Source of the DNA: Hemicordylus capensis
Taxonomy: Eukaryota; Chordata; Lepidosauria; Squamata; Cordylidae
Reading direction: 5' to 3'
Assembly: GCF_027244095.1 (NCBI RefSeq)
Contig: NC_069659.1
Coordinates: forward strand, 349,486,250-349,550,249
Length of the DNA stretch: 64,000 nt
Made by a program: the position numbers and the translations under genes. Numbering within the stretch: position 1 is the first letter of the stretch; each line of letters opens with the position of its first letter. Under the pieces are notes generated by a model, which saw only the letters and a program-made list of their open reading frames with translations, ran no database searches and was not told where the DNA came from. This document shows, in pieces, positions 22,301 through 31,700 of this stretch.

Positions 22301-24313
22301 ATACTGACCTCCTTTGCAGAGTTGTAATGATGGCAAGGTAACTTACATGAAGAGCTGTAGTCTGGGCTGTACACTGAAAACACGGTATAGCGGTTCAGCA
22401 GGAGGCCGACTAGGGACACGTAGGAGAACTGTGCATTTTGCAGCCAGAATGCCATCCAGCAAACCTAAGTGGTAGATGCAGTCTTCCTTGATTTTGAAGA
22501 ATCCGGGAAGATCTGATTATTATTTTTTAAATGCAAAAATCTCCCCAGCCACCCTGCCTTTGCCCAAGCCCTAGGATCTAATCGTTGCTGCCTGTTTAAA
22601 GCTTGAACAGTTTCCGTCAAGGAGCATGAGAAGCAGTTTTAGCAGATCTCTTCCTCCAATATGCTGATCTCATTTATGCCATGGAGTTCAGAGTTTGGAT
22701 TTCCACATTGCAGAGACATCCTCCATTACCTAAAATCCTGAGGATGGAGAAAGCTGTTGTGGCTCAGTCATAGCTGAAGGTGTGCCTCTGGTTTTAAGTC
22801 TATGCACACTTATTTGGGAGTAAGTCTCATTAGATTGAGTGGAATCTTCATCTGCATAAGTATGCCTGGGATTGCACTGATACCGTAGCCGTGAGCCTGT
22901 CTAGTTAATTGACGCTGGTAATAAAATGTAGCATGTCTATAGCACTTGAATATTCAGGAGGGTCTCCTATACATTCCCGCCATCCTTCCTACAGCAGTAT
23001 GGTCTTCTTTCCAGCTGAGTTTCCATCTCCCTCTCTGGAAGTTTTTCACATCCGGCTTTTAGTTCGCATCTCCTCCGGAGTGGAGGTGTGCGTTCACGTA
23101 TCGGCCAAATTTACCCCCAAATCCCTGCGAGCTATTGGGGAGCACTTCACACACAATTTGCATTTTTTTAAATTGCACATTAGAGTGTAGCCTGATTTAT
23201 ATCTTGAGCAAAAAAAATCACTTTGAGCTCGCAGTAAAGTCTAGCAGAAAACCCACAGTAAAGTCTGCTGTTAGTGAAATGGGAATAGTAGTGGTCTATC
23301 ACATGGGGTGGTTGTGAAGATCAAAACAAGGAAAGGGGTTTTTCATCTCTTAGCAAATTAAAAGCCCTCTATTTGTAACTATGATATAGAGCAGGGTTGG
23401 CTGTAGAGTGAACAGAGCAAAAAGTTCAAGGAAGAGAAAACAGATCAAGGGGTGGGAGCTTCAAGGGAATATCGTAGGGGAAAACCCTAGTTTTTATATT
23501 AAAATTACTACATGTGATTGATGCAGTTTTATTATTTTTTGTATAGTTGAAACACATCCTGGGACATTAGTTATTTGTTGGATTTATAAATCATTTTGTG
23601 CACCGGTCCAGTGTTGTGGACTTCTGCTGGTGCATACAGACACACACCATTTGAGCAGTAAGTCTGCAGCAAAAGTGCAGTTGTTGCCCTTTGAGCGCAC
23701 ACACACAACCTTCTCTCTCAGATCAAGTTCAGTGGAAACCTGTTTTTCTGCAAAAACCAGATTTGCACACTGATTGGCTGACCCTTGTGCCAAGTGCAAA
23801 GCCACACACCCCACCCCCTTCATTCTCAAAGTAGCTTTTAAAGTATTGTGTGTGGGGGGGCTTTTTTTTTTATTGCTAAACAAATCTAAGAAGTGTTTGA
23901 GCAGATAGACCTGCAAGATGCTTGAAAACAGAAACCTGAAGCGTGAGGATAGGGACGCAGCAGATTACTTCCAGAAGCTGTACATATGTGCATTTAGGAG
24001 CGAAGGGGAGGGAATTAGAAAAACCCACAGTGCTCCCCTTGGCAGGTCCATCTGTGCACAACCTTGTGTGACCTTCTGACTGGTTACTGTCAAAGTGAAG
24101 TGCTGACCTACATCCTGCTGCTTTTCCTTATGCCGCTCCAGGGTGCTTATCCTAGGTTTGATCGAACTCTCGTGGAACACGTATCCCTCGACAGTTTACA
24201 GCTCAGCCTCCCTCCACGTATGTCATGGCATCATCCTTCTGCAGCTCTGGTATGGCACAACGTCCTCCCTTGCCCCTCCGGAAGAAAAACAGCCTTCGAA
24301 AAAGGCGGCGTGA
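10324..24313 (+). CDS. ALG3: ALG3, dolichyl-P-Man:Man5GlcNAc2-PP-dolichol alpha-1,3-mannosyltransferase (9 coding exons, complete)
   Basis: ALG3 is a multi-pass ER membrane enzyme (GT-C fold) that transfers mannose from dolichyl-phosphate mannose to Man5GlcNAc2-PP-dolichol in N-glycan precursor assembly. Exons read from splice signals and frame: 10324-10525, 13067-13166, 13750-13897, 15149-15309, 16750-16870, 19058-19263, 20399-20475, 20637-20781, 24142-24313. They sum to 1,332 nt (443 codons plus stop), close to the 438 residues I recall for human, and all phases agree. Landmarks in order are the N-terminal [12 protein letters not shown] membrane helix, the luminal acidic [10 protein letters not shown] motif at the exon 1/2 join, [70 protein letters not shown] and [12 protein letters not shown]. 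The protein ends KKAA, a KKxx ER-retrieval signal. The start fits the vertebrate N-terminus and lies in a CpG-rich block. All introns are GT-AG except intron 7, a U12 AT-AC intron. Sequence-based recognition is very strong; no disrupting change was seen. Confidence 0.97.
10687..10822 (+). mobile_element. 136-bp hAT-like foldback MITE in ALG3 intron 1
   Basis: CAGTGCTCTCTCTAAC...GTTAGAGGGAACACTG, flanks GCTAGGTG (10679-10686) and GCTAGATG (10823-10830), 7 of 8. Confidence 0.87.
10843..10982 (+). mobile_element. Second hAT-like foldback MITE in ALG3 intron 1
   Basis: Same family, 20 bp downstream of the first and in a similar state of divergence. Flanks do not match clearly. Confidence 0.82.
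11130..11755 (+). mobile_element. Two CR1 LINE 3' ends
   Basis: A short tail (about 11130-11213) and a longer piece (about 11385-11755). The longer one has the worn ORF2 C-terminus, CATGGAGGAGAGGTCTATCA, and the 3' UTR ending GATCCAGCAGGTCTGTTCTT. Confidence 0.75.
11990..12305 (+). mobile_element. 5S/tRNA-Ala/CR1-tail chimeric SINE
   Basis: GCTAAGCAGGGTCTTCCCTG, GAATGGGAGACTT, GCATCTCCAAGATAGGGCTG and the tail ACTGAACTAGATGGACC. Shorter middle block than the 8462 copy. Confidence 0.85.
12431..12614 (+). mobile_element. hAT-like element, second copy of the 686-882 family
   Basis: Starts CAGTGTTCTCTCTAA and ends TTAGAGGGAACACTG, inverted ends sharing the outer 14 bp with the 136-bp foldback family but with a different interior. 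No clear target duplication. Confidence 0.65.
13395..13720 (+). mobile_element. CR1 LINE 3' end split by an inverted L2-like tail
   Basis: CR1 3' UTR on both sides of (ATTT)n plus AAATGTATACCGC...TCTCTGGGTGG (about 13510-13580), which is an L2-like tail in reverse. It ends 30 bp before ALG3 exon 3. Confidence 0.65.
14096..14235 (+). mobile_element. hAT-like foldback MITE, worn
   Basis: CAGGGTTGCCACACTTTGGC at the left end, inverted arms with CTACAACTCCCGTCATCCC. Target duplication not clear. Confidence 0.6.
14366..14520 (-). mobile_element. CR1 LINE 3' end, inverted
   Basis: AGAATCATTTAGAATTGG and AAGGGACC are the reverse of the canonical CR1 terminus. Confidence 0.65.
14690..14925 (-). mobile_element. 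tRNA-derived SINE (squamate, GCCAGTGTGG head)
   Basis: On the minus strand the head GCCAGTGTGGTGTAGTGC and B-box-like GAGTTCAAATCCCC precede CTGGGCCAGTCACTTCTCTC and an AAATGTAATGAATAAATGA-type end. Related copies: 15835-16012 (-), 54868-55115 (+), 59545-59790 (+). Confidence 0.75.
15555..15800 (+). mobile_element. Sauria SINE
   Basis: GAGGTTGCCGGTTCAAATCC is a tRNA B box in the Sauria SINE head. The 3' end GTCGCCAGGAGTCGAAAACG with ACTCGACGGCAC matches the BovB LINE tail. Diagnostic of squamates. Confidence 0.85.
16055..16358 (-). mobile_element. 5S/tRNA-Ala/CR1-tail chimeric SINE, inverted
   Basis: Complete chimeric structure read on the minus strand, in ALG3 intron 4. Confidence 0.83.
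17095..17268 (-). repeat. Unclassified interspersed repeat, copy 1
   Basis: Its reverse complement aligns over about 160 bp with 23044-23205: TTTTTCACA, CGTATCTTCTCCGGAATGG versus CGCATCTCCTCCGGAGTGG, GGGGAGC, TTCACACACAA, GTGTAGCCTGAT. I cannot name the family. Confidence 0.6.
17770..18005 (+). mobile_element. Chimeric SINE, 5' truncated
   Basis: Retains GAGACTACATGCGTGAGCAC, the tRNA-Ala-like block and the CR1-like tail. A half hAT foldback arm precedes it (17680-17745). Confidence 0.7.
18433..18560 (+). mobile_element. hAT-like foldback MITE, worn
   Basis: CAAGGGTTCTCAGACTTGGG to CATCTGAGAACTCCTGG, with the GGACTGCAACTCCC and GGGAGTTGTA arms. Confidence 0.6.
19388..20012 (+). mobile_element. 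Two worn hAT-like foldback MITEs in ALG3 intron 6
   Basis: 19388-19515 and 19880-20012. Both have the ACTACAGCTCCCATCATCCC or equivalent arms. Confidence 0.55.
20476..20636 (+). other. ALG3: U12-type (minor spliceosome) AT-AC intron 7 of ALG3
   Basis: The intron starts ATATCCTTTT, an exact match to the U12 5' splice-site consensus, and ends in CAC. Eleven bases before its end is TCCCTTAAC (20618-20626), 8 of 9 against the U12 branch site TTCCTTAAC. There is no strong polypyrimidine tract. Using these ends, the split codon is C|AG (Gln) and the protein reads A-N-Q-V-V-F, matching the N-Q-I-V-S of mammalian ALG3 as I recall it. No GT-AG pair nearby restores that frame. Length is 161 bp. Confidence 0.93.
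21204..21983 (-). mobile_element. Internally deleted Tc1-like (Tc1/mariner) transposon in ALG3 intron 8
   Basis: Inverted repeats of over 200 bp start CAGGTGAAACTCGG and end CCGAGTTTCACCCG, between TA dinucleotides (21202-21203, 21984-21985). The minus strand retains the transposase C-terminus: [17 protein letters not shown] (with the last catalytic Glu), [20 protein letters not shown]. The N-terminal DNA-binding part and the first two catalytic acids are absent, so it cannot move by itself. Confidence 0.93.
22775..22885 (+). repeat. Short palindromic repeat (CTTACTTGGGAGTAAG type)
   Basis: CACACTTATTTGGGAGTAAG with a partial inverted arm ending GGGATTGCACTG. A better copy is at 44285-44380. 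Confidence 0.55.
23044..23205 (+). repeat. Unclassified interspersed repeat, copy 2
   Basis: Matches the reverse complement of 17095-17268. It may continue to about 23290 with (GCAGTAAAGTCT)-like internal repeats. Confidence 0.55.
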
Positions 24314-24785
24314 GGACTGGACAAAAGCAGCCTCCCACAGTGAAAGCCAGAACCAGCTCATCGGGGATGGGGTTGCTTTAGGGCAGCTGCTCATGGTCAG
24401 TTTCCAATCTCTCCTGAACCTGTTACTCAGATGCAGCCACGGCCTTTTGCCCCCACAAAGCCTCTTCCTCGAGCGGGGTGAGAAAGTGTGTGGTCCACGT
24501 ACCTGCCAGCAGCAGTGGTGGAGCACTTTTAATAAAGCAGCCAGGGCCTGGTGTGAGGCCTCTCTAGTTTGTGTTTTTACCCTTTGGGCTGGTCTTGGAT
24601 GTGCTCCGTTTCCGTTGGGGGCAGCTCATGCTTGCTGGTGCTACAGAGACCAAGAGATCTCCTCAGAGTGCTCTGCCTGGCAGTGGCGGACAAGGGCCTT
24701 TTCATCCAGGAAGTTCAGGGTTCCATGGAGCACAATTTGGAAACCACTTCCCTGCATAAATAAAGCTAGCAAGAATTTCAGATGG
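24314..24785 (+). other. ALG3: ALG3 3' UTR with two AATAAA signals
   Basis: After the stop at 24311-24313 the sequence runs without a recognised repeat to two poly(A) signals, AATAAA at 24531-24536 and at 24759-24764. Either could set the transcript end, so short and long 3' UTRs (about 240 or 470 nt) are possible. Confidence 0.65.
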
Positions 24786-24850
24786 GCACATGCTTCAGGG
24801 AATCCAAGACTGGCTCTGATGCACACACATACGCTCTCCCTCCTGGCCCT

Positions 24851-24903
24851 GACACACACACACACACACTCTCTCTCTCTCTCTCTCTCTCTCGCACACA
24901 CAC
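24851..24903 (+). repeat. Compound (AC)n(CT)n microsatellite
   Basis: Runs of CA, then CT, then CA between the ALG3 poly(A) signal and the VWA5B2 3' end. Confidence 0.95.
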
Positions 24904-25071
24904 CCCTTAGTGTGAGCTATCTTTAGTGTGCTTTAGGTTGTATCCTGGGAAATTTAAGGGGGAAAAGAAAAGAAAGCCACCCCAAATGGCCAGTGTGAAT
25001 TTAAAGGGTGACCAGCAGAGGTGAGCTAGGAAAGAACATGCGAACACTACTCAGACACTGAGCCAATCTTC

Positions 25072-25077
25072 TTTATT
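25072..25077 (-). terminator. VWA5B2: VWA5B2 poly(A) signal
   Basis: AATAAA on the minus strand, 35 bp after the stop codon. The facing ALG3 signal ends at 24764, so the two convergent transcripts end about 300 bp apart. Confidence 0.75.
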
Positions 25078-25111
25078 GGCACCCACACAGCCAGTGCGCC
25101 CGCTTGCTCTC

Positions 25112-25774
25112 TCACACGTTGTTTGGGTTGTAGCACAGCATGTTCAGCTTGATGTTCTCATCCCAGTGGCGCAGCAGCAGGAAGAGTTGGCGCGCTGCCC
25201 CTTTAAGGGCAGCGACGTCCACCCCTTCCGGCAGCTGCTGCACCCGCAGCCAGGCGTCCGCCTTGGCTGCCAGGAGCTCCCACTCCACAAAGAAGCCAGC
25301 ACAGCGGTGTTCCAGCCAGGCCAGCGCCACGGCCGTGGCCCAGCTCATGCTCTCCAGCTCGCCGTCTTCCGGCTCGAGGCCCGCCTCCAGAAGGCTGAGG
25401 CTGGCTTCCGAGGCATCGGTCGAGTGGTCGCAGGCGTCTGTCTCGGAGCCCCGCCCGCTGTCCGCCTGCGCCCACACAGCCGCACTCAGCACCTCCGAGC
25501 AGGTGCTGTGCGAGTGCGGTGAGCTGGGCTCCATCACCGCCTCCTTGCTTGCTCCGACTCCCTCCTCGCCGCCGCCGGGGGCAGGTTGGCTTGCTGTCGG
25601 CCTGGGGCTGCTCTTGGCAATCAGCGCCCAAGGGGAGGTGCTGGAGGCCGGACTGAGGCTGGCGCGGTGGGAGGTGTAGGGAGAGGCCCGACACAGGCGG
25701 TCCAGTGGAATCTGGACAACCTCAGAGAAGCTCTCGGTCAGCTGGAACATGCCTGGGGCCTGCTGCAGACGCAC
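25112..25774 (-). CDS. VWA5B2: VWA5B2 terminal exon
   Basis: The exon begins VRLQQAPGMFQL, passes through LDRLCRASPYTSHRASLSP and an acidic/Ser-rich segment (DSGRGSETDACDHS), and ends in the conserved helical block down to CYNPNNV and stop TGA at 25114-25112. It is GC-rich compared with its introns. The minus-strand AATAAA at 25077-25072 implies a very short 3' UTR of about 60 nt. Confidence 0.95.
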   Translation of the reverse strand: MRLQQAPGMFQLTESFSEVVQIPLDRLCRASPYTSHRASLSPASSTSPWALIAKSSPRPTASQPAPGGGEEGVGASKEAVMEPSSPHSHSTCSEVLSAAVWAQADSGRGSETDACDHSTDASEASLSLLEAGLEPEDGELESMSWATAVALAWLEHRCAGFFVEWELLAAKADAWLRVQQLPEGVDVAALKGAARQLFLLLRHWDENIKLNMLCYNPNNV

Positions 25775-28700
25775 CTGCCATGATGGGGGAAACGGACAGT
25801 GGGTGTTTAGACTTAACTTTGGGTTCCTGGGACCCTACCCAGTGGGGAGCTCCCATTTTCCCATTCATTTCAGTGAGAGAGTCTCCTATAGATTTTGACT
25901 CCGGGACTCTCAAATGAGGATCAGACACACTCGGAGGAAGATGCAACCGTAGTCATGACCTCATCTGGATGTCACCATCACAGGGCAGGAACTGATCTCG
26001 CGTAGTTCATCCCCACTTCGCACTGCTAAGGGCAACCAGGGAGACGAGGCAACTTCTGCTACTTCCCACATTCCTGGGGCTAAAAAGTATGGCTGCTCTG
26101 AGGGCAGGGCGTGGATGCTGGGGGTCCTTACCAGTGGGAGGTAGTCATGAATGGCACTGTCGCAAGAAGCGAGTTCACTTTCAGGGGTCAGGCATTGTGG
26201 GCGTAGCGCCAAGACTTGGCCCCTCCGCCGGCTGATGCTGAACCTACGGAGACAAAGATTCCAGTTAGATGTCACAGATGCAAGAACTGCCTTGCATCTC
26301 AAAGGTCTACATGGGCTCTCTCCAGACGTTATCCAAAAGCCGTCTACACCCTACATCAGTGTTTCTCAACCACCGGTCCATGGACCGATGCTGGTCCATG
26401 AGGAATTAATCCCCCCGCAAAACAATTTCAAGATGGTGGGGGCCACTGCTGCTGGGAGCTCTCCAGAGCTCATTTCTAGGCAGGCAGCCCTCACTGCTGG
26501 GATAACATTCATTTTGAGGAAGCTAAATGAGTGTTATCCCAGCAGCGAGGGCTGCCTGCTTAGAAATGAGCCCTGGAGAGCTCCCAGCAGTGGTGCCCCG
26601 CCCCGCCCCGGCTTGAAATTGTTTTGGGTGGTGCCTGAGTGGGGGCAACCCCTTTACTAACTGCTAGTCTGGGAAAATGTGCACAAAGACTGTACTTTGT
26701 GTACATGACTCCAGAAACGTTGAAAAACACTGCTCTACATCAGGGATTCTCAACATTGGGTCCCCAGATGTTATTGGACTTCAGATCCCACAATCCCCTG
26801 CTCCAGTGGCCTTTGGTTGGGGATTGTGGGATCTGAAGTCCAATAACATCTGAAGACCCAACGTTGATAAACCCTGCTCTACATGACCGTATTGATCACG
26901 GAAGCGCCTGCCATACAGATGCAGGTTTCTCTTCAGAGGAACGCTGCTCGAACCGTGAGCGAGACACAGGCATGACTGGCGGGGATGGGGTGGGACTTCC
27001 GGCCTGGCTTTAGATGCTCTACTCATGTCGAAGTGGCTTTTGGATAACATCTGAAGAGAGCTATAGTCTAGAGTTCTGTTTCCGCTGGATGCCCAGGCAG
27101 AGCAGCACAAAGACCAGAGCTCTCTCTGGGACTCAGAGGTATGGCGGTTGGTTCCCTTTAGCCGTCAAACTTATCGCTGTTGGCAGAGTGGATCCTGGAA
27201 AGATGGGCAGCTGCAATCTGTGGGTGGCGTCCTTGCACTGTAGATCTAAGAACGGCTTTCCTGGGTATTCAGTGTCCCCCTCACCACCTCCAAGAGAACA
27301 ATCTTGAAAGAGTCACCTGGAGCCTACAAAGTTCTCCATCGACTTTTGGGAGCCCATAGAGACAGGAGAGGGATTGGAATCGGCACCTGCAGCAGTGAGA
27401 GAAAGAGCTTTGCTAGGAGTTGGGAAATAGCAGAGTTTGAGACCACACAGGGCTATTTATGCTTGCAGTTTCATTCACAAAGCTGCACCTTGATGCCAAG
27501 GATCTTCCAGCAGAGGCTTCAGTGCTCTGCACAGCATTGGTTGTTGGTCCCTTTCTCTGTTTAGCAAAAGTAGAATAAACTACACAAAGTAGCAAACGCA
27601 TGCAGACATGTTGACTTTGTCTGGTGTCATCCACTGCAAATCTAGTTTTTCTTGGTGCAGTATTTGGATCACCTTGGCATGTAGTTTTTATTTGTTTAAA
27701 TGTCAGGCCTACACTGGCCTTATATTTATTTTTATGTATTACTATTATGATAAATCTGATAATAATCATATTATTATATATGTATTGTGCTTTTCACCCA
27801 AAAGGGACTCACAGTCTTGTAAGAAGCACAAGGGAGACAATTAGCAACAACTACTGAGAGGGATACTGTGCTGGGGTTGAACAAGGACAGGTTGTTCAAC
27901 CTGTATTTAGCAGACTTCCCCGCTTAGTATAAGGGAGTCACCACTTTAAAAGGTGCCTCTTTGCCCAGCTATCAAGGGTCCCTCCACGTTTAATTTCTGT
28001 TATATATTTTAAACACATTTTTATCCCATCTCTTCCATTGCTGTAGGACCCTCAGGGTGGCTTACAATTCAGGTATCACACACTAAAATCATCAGAACAA
28101 TGTAGGGAACCATCTTATCACCAGTAGCGATAAGAAAAAGCCAAAACAGCAGCCAGATCAACTGCCCAGGGCAATCAAAGCAAGCATTTCCATAAAATGC
28201 AAGCTTCAACAAGAATGTCTTTACTTGCTGCTGAAAGGCACCCGGGGAGATGGCAAGCCAAGTCTCCCAGGGCAAAGTGTCCTGCCATCTGGGGGCCACT
28301 GACAAGAAGGTCCTGTCCCGTGACCCTGCTCTGTCCACCTTCGACCAGCACAATATGATCAAACCACTGAGCTGCTGTCAGCTGTCTAGCTGCTGCAGCA
28401 CTTTGTGTCAAGTGCAGGTTTTGGACTTTTTTCAAGGACTACATTATCTTACCATCAGGGCAGTTTGGCTTTTCTTGGCTGGCAGAAATGAGATTAACAG
28501 GAGATGCCGGAGGCATTTCTTCTCGTTCTGGGAAAGAAGAAAGGAAAGATATGATGGTTAAAACAACCTGTAGAGAACTGGAAGACATCTAAGAAGTTGG
28601 TCCTTTATTGTGTTAGCAGGCTACCTGTAAAAGTAAAGCAGATCTTAGAAGCCACAAACCAGAAACTGAAATTGGGAGGTACAAAGCACATGCCAATTAG

Positions 28701-31700
28701 TCAAAACTGGAAAGGACAGGTTGCTACTGATACATGAAGAAGTGTATGATAAAAGACCTCTTCAAATGATTCAGAGGTGTGCACAACTTGTCTTCAGCAA
28801 GTTGTTCTAGTAAGAACTAATCTGCCTACCTTCCTTTGACTATCCCTATAATTGGATTAAATTTGGTCCATATCTGTTAGGCAGTTCACAAGTTAGCTTA
28901 CTTGCACCTCAAATGTTCACATATCCACCATCTTGAATCGGGGTGGATTACATCATTACAAACTACGCCGTTGAGGCATCCCTATGTATCCCTACATCTG
29001 TAGCAAATCTGGTTCAAATTGGTTAGGCAAGTCAGCCCAATTGCACCTCAAAAGTTTACATGTCCACCATCTTGAATCGGGGTGATGACATAAAAAACTA
29101 CACTGTTGAGGTGTCTCTATGTGTCCCAATATGGTTCGTATTGGTCCAGGCATTGCAAAGTTGATGGGGAGTGGGAACACACGTGGACAGAAACACACTC
29201 ACAGAATGCTGGGTGATCTCATAAGCCTACTGGAAAGTAGGCTAAAAAGTGGTGAGGAACTGTATTGGATTGCTGCAGAGGATTGCTGCCTTTTTCTAGG
29301 CAGATTGTGCAGTCATCACTAATCCACCAAGACAGCAACACCCCATCAAGCCCCACCATTGTCAGGAAATCACACATTCCCAGCACTCAAACTGCCCCTT
29401 GCAGCAGCGAGGAAACAGCTATTCCTGCCCAGAAATTGTGATATGGGCCAACCAAGGATCCTCTGCATGCAAAGCATATGCTCTGTTTCTGACCTATGGC
29501 ACCTCTCCTAAGTGGTGAACATGTAATAGCATGTTTGAAGAAAAAGTCCACTGACACCGAGATCCCTTTGCAAGTGCAGTTGCAGGTGAAGGGTTTATTA
29601 GACAGATGAAAATTAGACAGATGAAAATTAGACAGATGAAGCTTGGCTGGTACCTGCAGAAAGAGGAGCATCGTCCAGCTCCTCTGAATCCTGCCTCTGT
29701 CCTAGACCGGCTGAATAACTACGTTGACGCCGGCTGCCAGATCGGGACTCTTGCTGGTGGCTTGATAAGCCCCCTAGAAGAAAGTACATTGAGTTAGAAT
29801 GGTTAGATACCAGACTGGCTATCACTGTGCCACAGGTGAATTTGCAGAACCCTTCATTCCTTTCATGGCATTAAAGCATAGTGTAGTAGTTGTACGACTA
29901 GTAAATGCAACTTCTGTTCTATAAGCACAGAGGACTTCGGCTGCATTCACATGTAACATAGAAGTGTAGGTCCAATAGACTCGCAGTTCCACCCCCCCAC
30001 CCCCCACCCCACTCTCCTGTCCACATTTGGACAAAATGGAGAGCACCCTCTCTGCAGTCAGAGAGACTACAGAGAAGAGGGGGAACTGGCTGTGTGGGCT
30101 CCCTTGTTGCTTGACAACTCACACAGACAATCATGCCCAGAGAGAGGAAGGAGCTTCCTCAATGAAGCGAATGCAGCCTACAGTGCTGCATTCACATGTG
30201 ACACTCCCAGAAGGGAACCCCATTAGTGAGCAGCAAAACCCACTACAAACCCAGGGTTCAAACTGGAGTCTCTGGAGTGAAATCTCAGGTTGCTGAAGGA
30301 ACGGGCCGGAGTCGCATGCATTCGGATGTATCAGTAGGGAAACCTCTGGCCCTGCAACCTCAGTTCTGCGTTACGTGCGAATGCGGCCTTCCTGTCTGCC
30401 ACTTGAAATCCTCCCTCCTCCAGTCAAGTCTGGTCCAGAGCTGATGCAATTAACAGCAGCAAGAGAAATCAGCTGTTCTCATGACCAGCCTAACCCAGCC
30501 TGGGACAGCCCAGCCTGGGTTAGGCTGATTGTAAGGAGCAGCAGGATCCTCACGGATTCCTCTGCTTCCTGCCTGCCTAACCCTCCTAAATAACCCAGCT
30601 GTTAGCCGACGTTAAGGGTGCACTCGCACCCTTAACCCAGCTGCCGGGTATCGTGTGTCTCCACGGGCTGAGTTCAGCCTCAGGAGACACAGAGACAGGT
30701 ACATAGAGTGCCCATCTGACAAGGAATCCCCCAATGCAACACATGTGCCGCACGGTGCATTGTGGGATGCCCGGAGGCCGGAACAACAAGTTCCGGCCCC
30801 AGGTCCCTCCGCCCTGCTATGTGCTTCACGGAGCTTCACAGAGCAGGGCTGCCTGCACTCCAACGACCTTCACCTTGCTCGTCTGTGGGGAAGGGAAGGT
30901 ATACCCTGCCTTTCCCACCGCCACCCACCCACCCACTCTGTTGATTGTGAGGATTGCCTCAATATTTGACACTAGATGCTAGACCATACCCAGAATATAC
31001 TGGACTTATCTAAAATGTGTATCCACTTACAGCAGGTCTTCACTGCAAGGCCCATGAGCCATTAGCCGCTCCCCTCAACCCGAACTGCAGTTCCCAGACG
31101 GATTGTTTATTAGATCTGTGTGAAGTCTGGGGAAGCTGAATACCCCACACATCCCCCTTGGCAAAACCTACAGGTGACTTTCCCACGACGCGGTGTTGCA
31201 CTTTGCCCAGTTCTGGGCTTAAGAGGGCTCCTGTAAGGAAAATGGGGCCCTCTTAAGCCCCAGTATTGTCTTGGAAAGCACACATGGAACACCTGGGAAG
31301 GACTACATTTCCTAGGACTCCGTGTGCCCCTTCCAAGATGGCGCTGGGCCTCTGAAGGGCTTCATTGGTCTTAAAGCCCTCCCTGCCACCACCCAGCCCT
31401 GAAAAAAGTACAGTCCTGTGTGGAGGTCTTTCACACTGTGGTTCCCACGTTGCAGGGTCTGGGGGTTTTCTTTGCCTTCTTCTCCATGAACGCCATGGCC
31501 TATGAAGATCATCTGGGGAGATTCAGTTGCAGTTGCCACTGGCTTGGTTGGTGGCGACTCGAAACTGCGCCTGGGCTGCCCCAGGACTTTGGAACGTGCT
31601 TCCTAACAAAATTAGAGCCTCCCCTTTTCTCTGGGTGTTTTTAAGAAGGATCTGAAGACATACCTGTTTAGTCAGGCTTTTTGTTTTTCATTTTAAAGTT

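Noticed and set aside
25203-25694. Long alternative frames on both strands over the VWA5B2 last exon
   Set aside because: The VWA5B2 frame matches the family to its C-terminus; the others are composition-driven shadows of a GC-rich exon.
25775-26131. A mirtron such as mammalian miR-1224 in a VWA5B2 intron
   Set aside because: The shortest VWA5B2 intron found is 357 bp and no compact hairpin with splice-site ends was seen.
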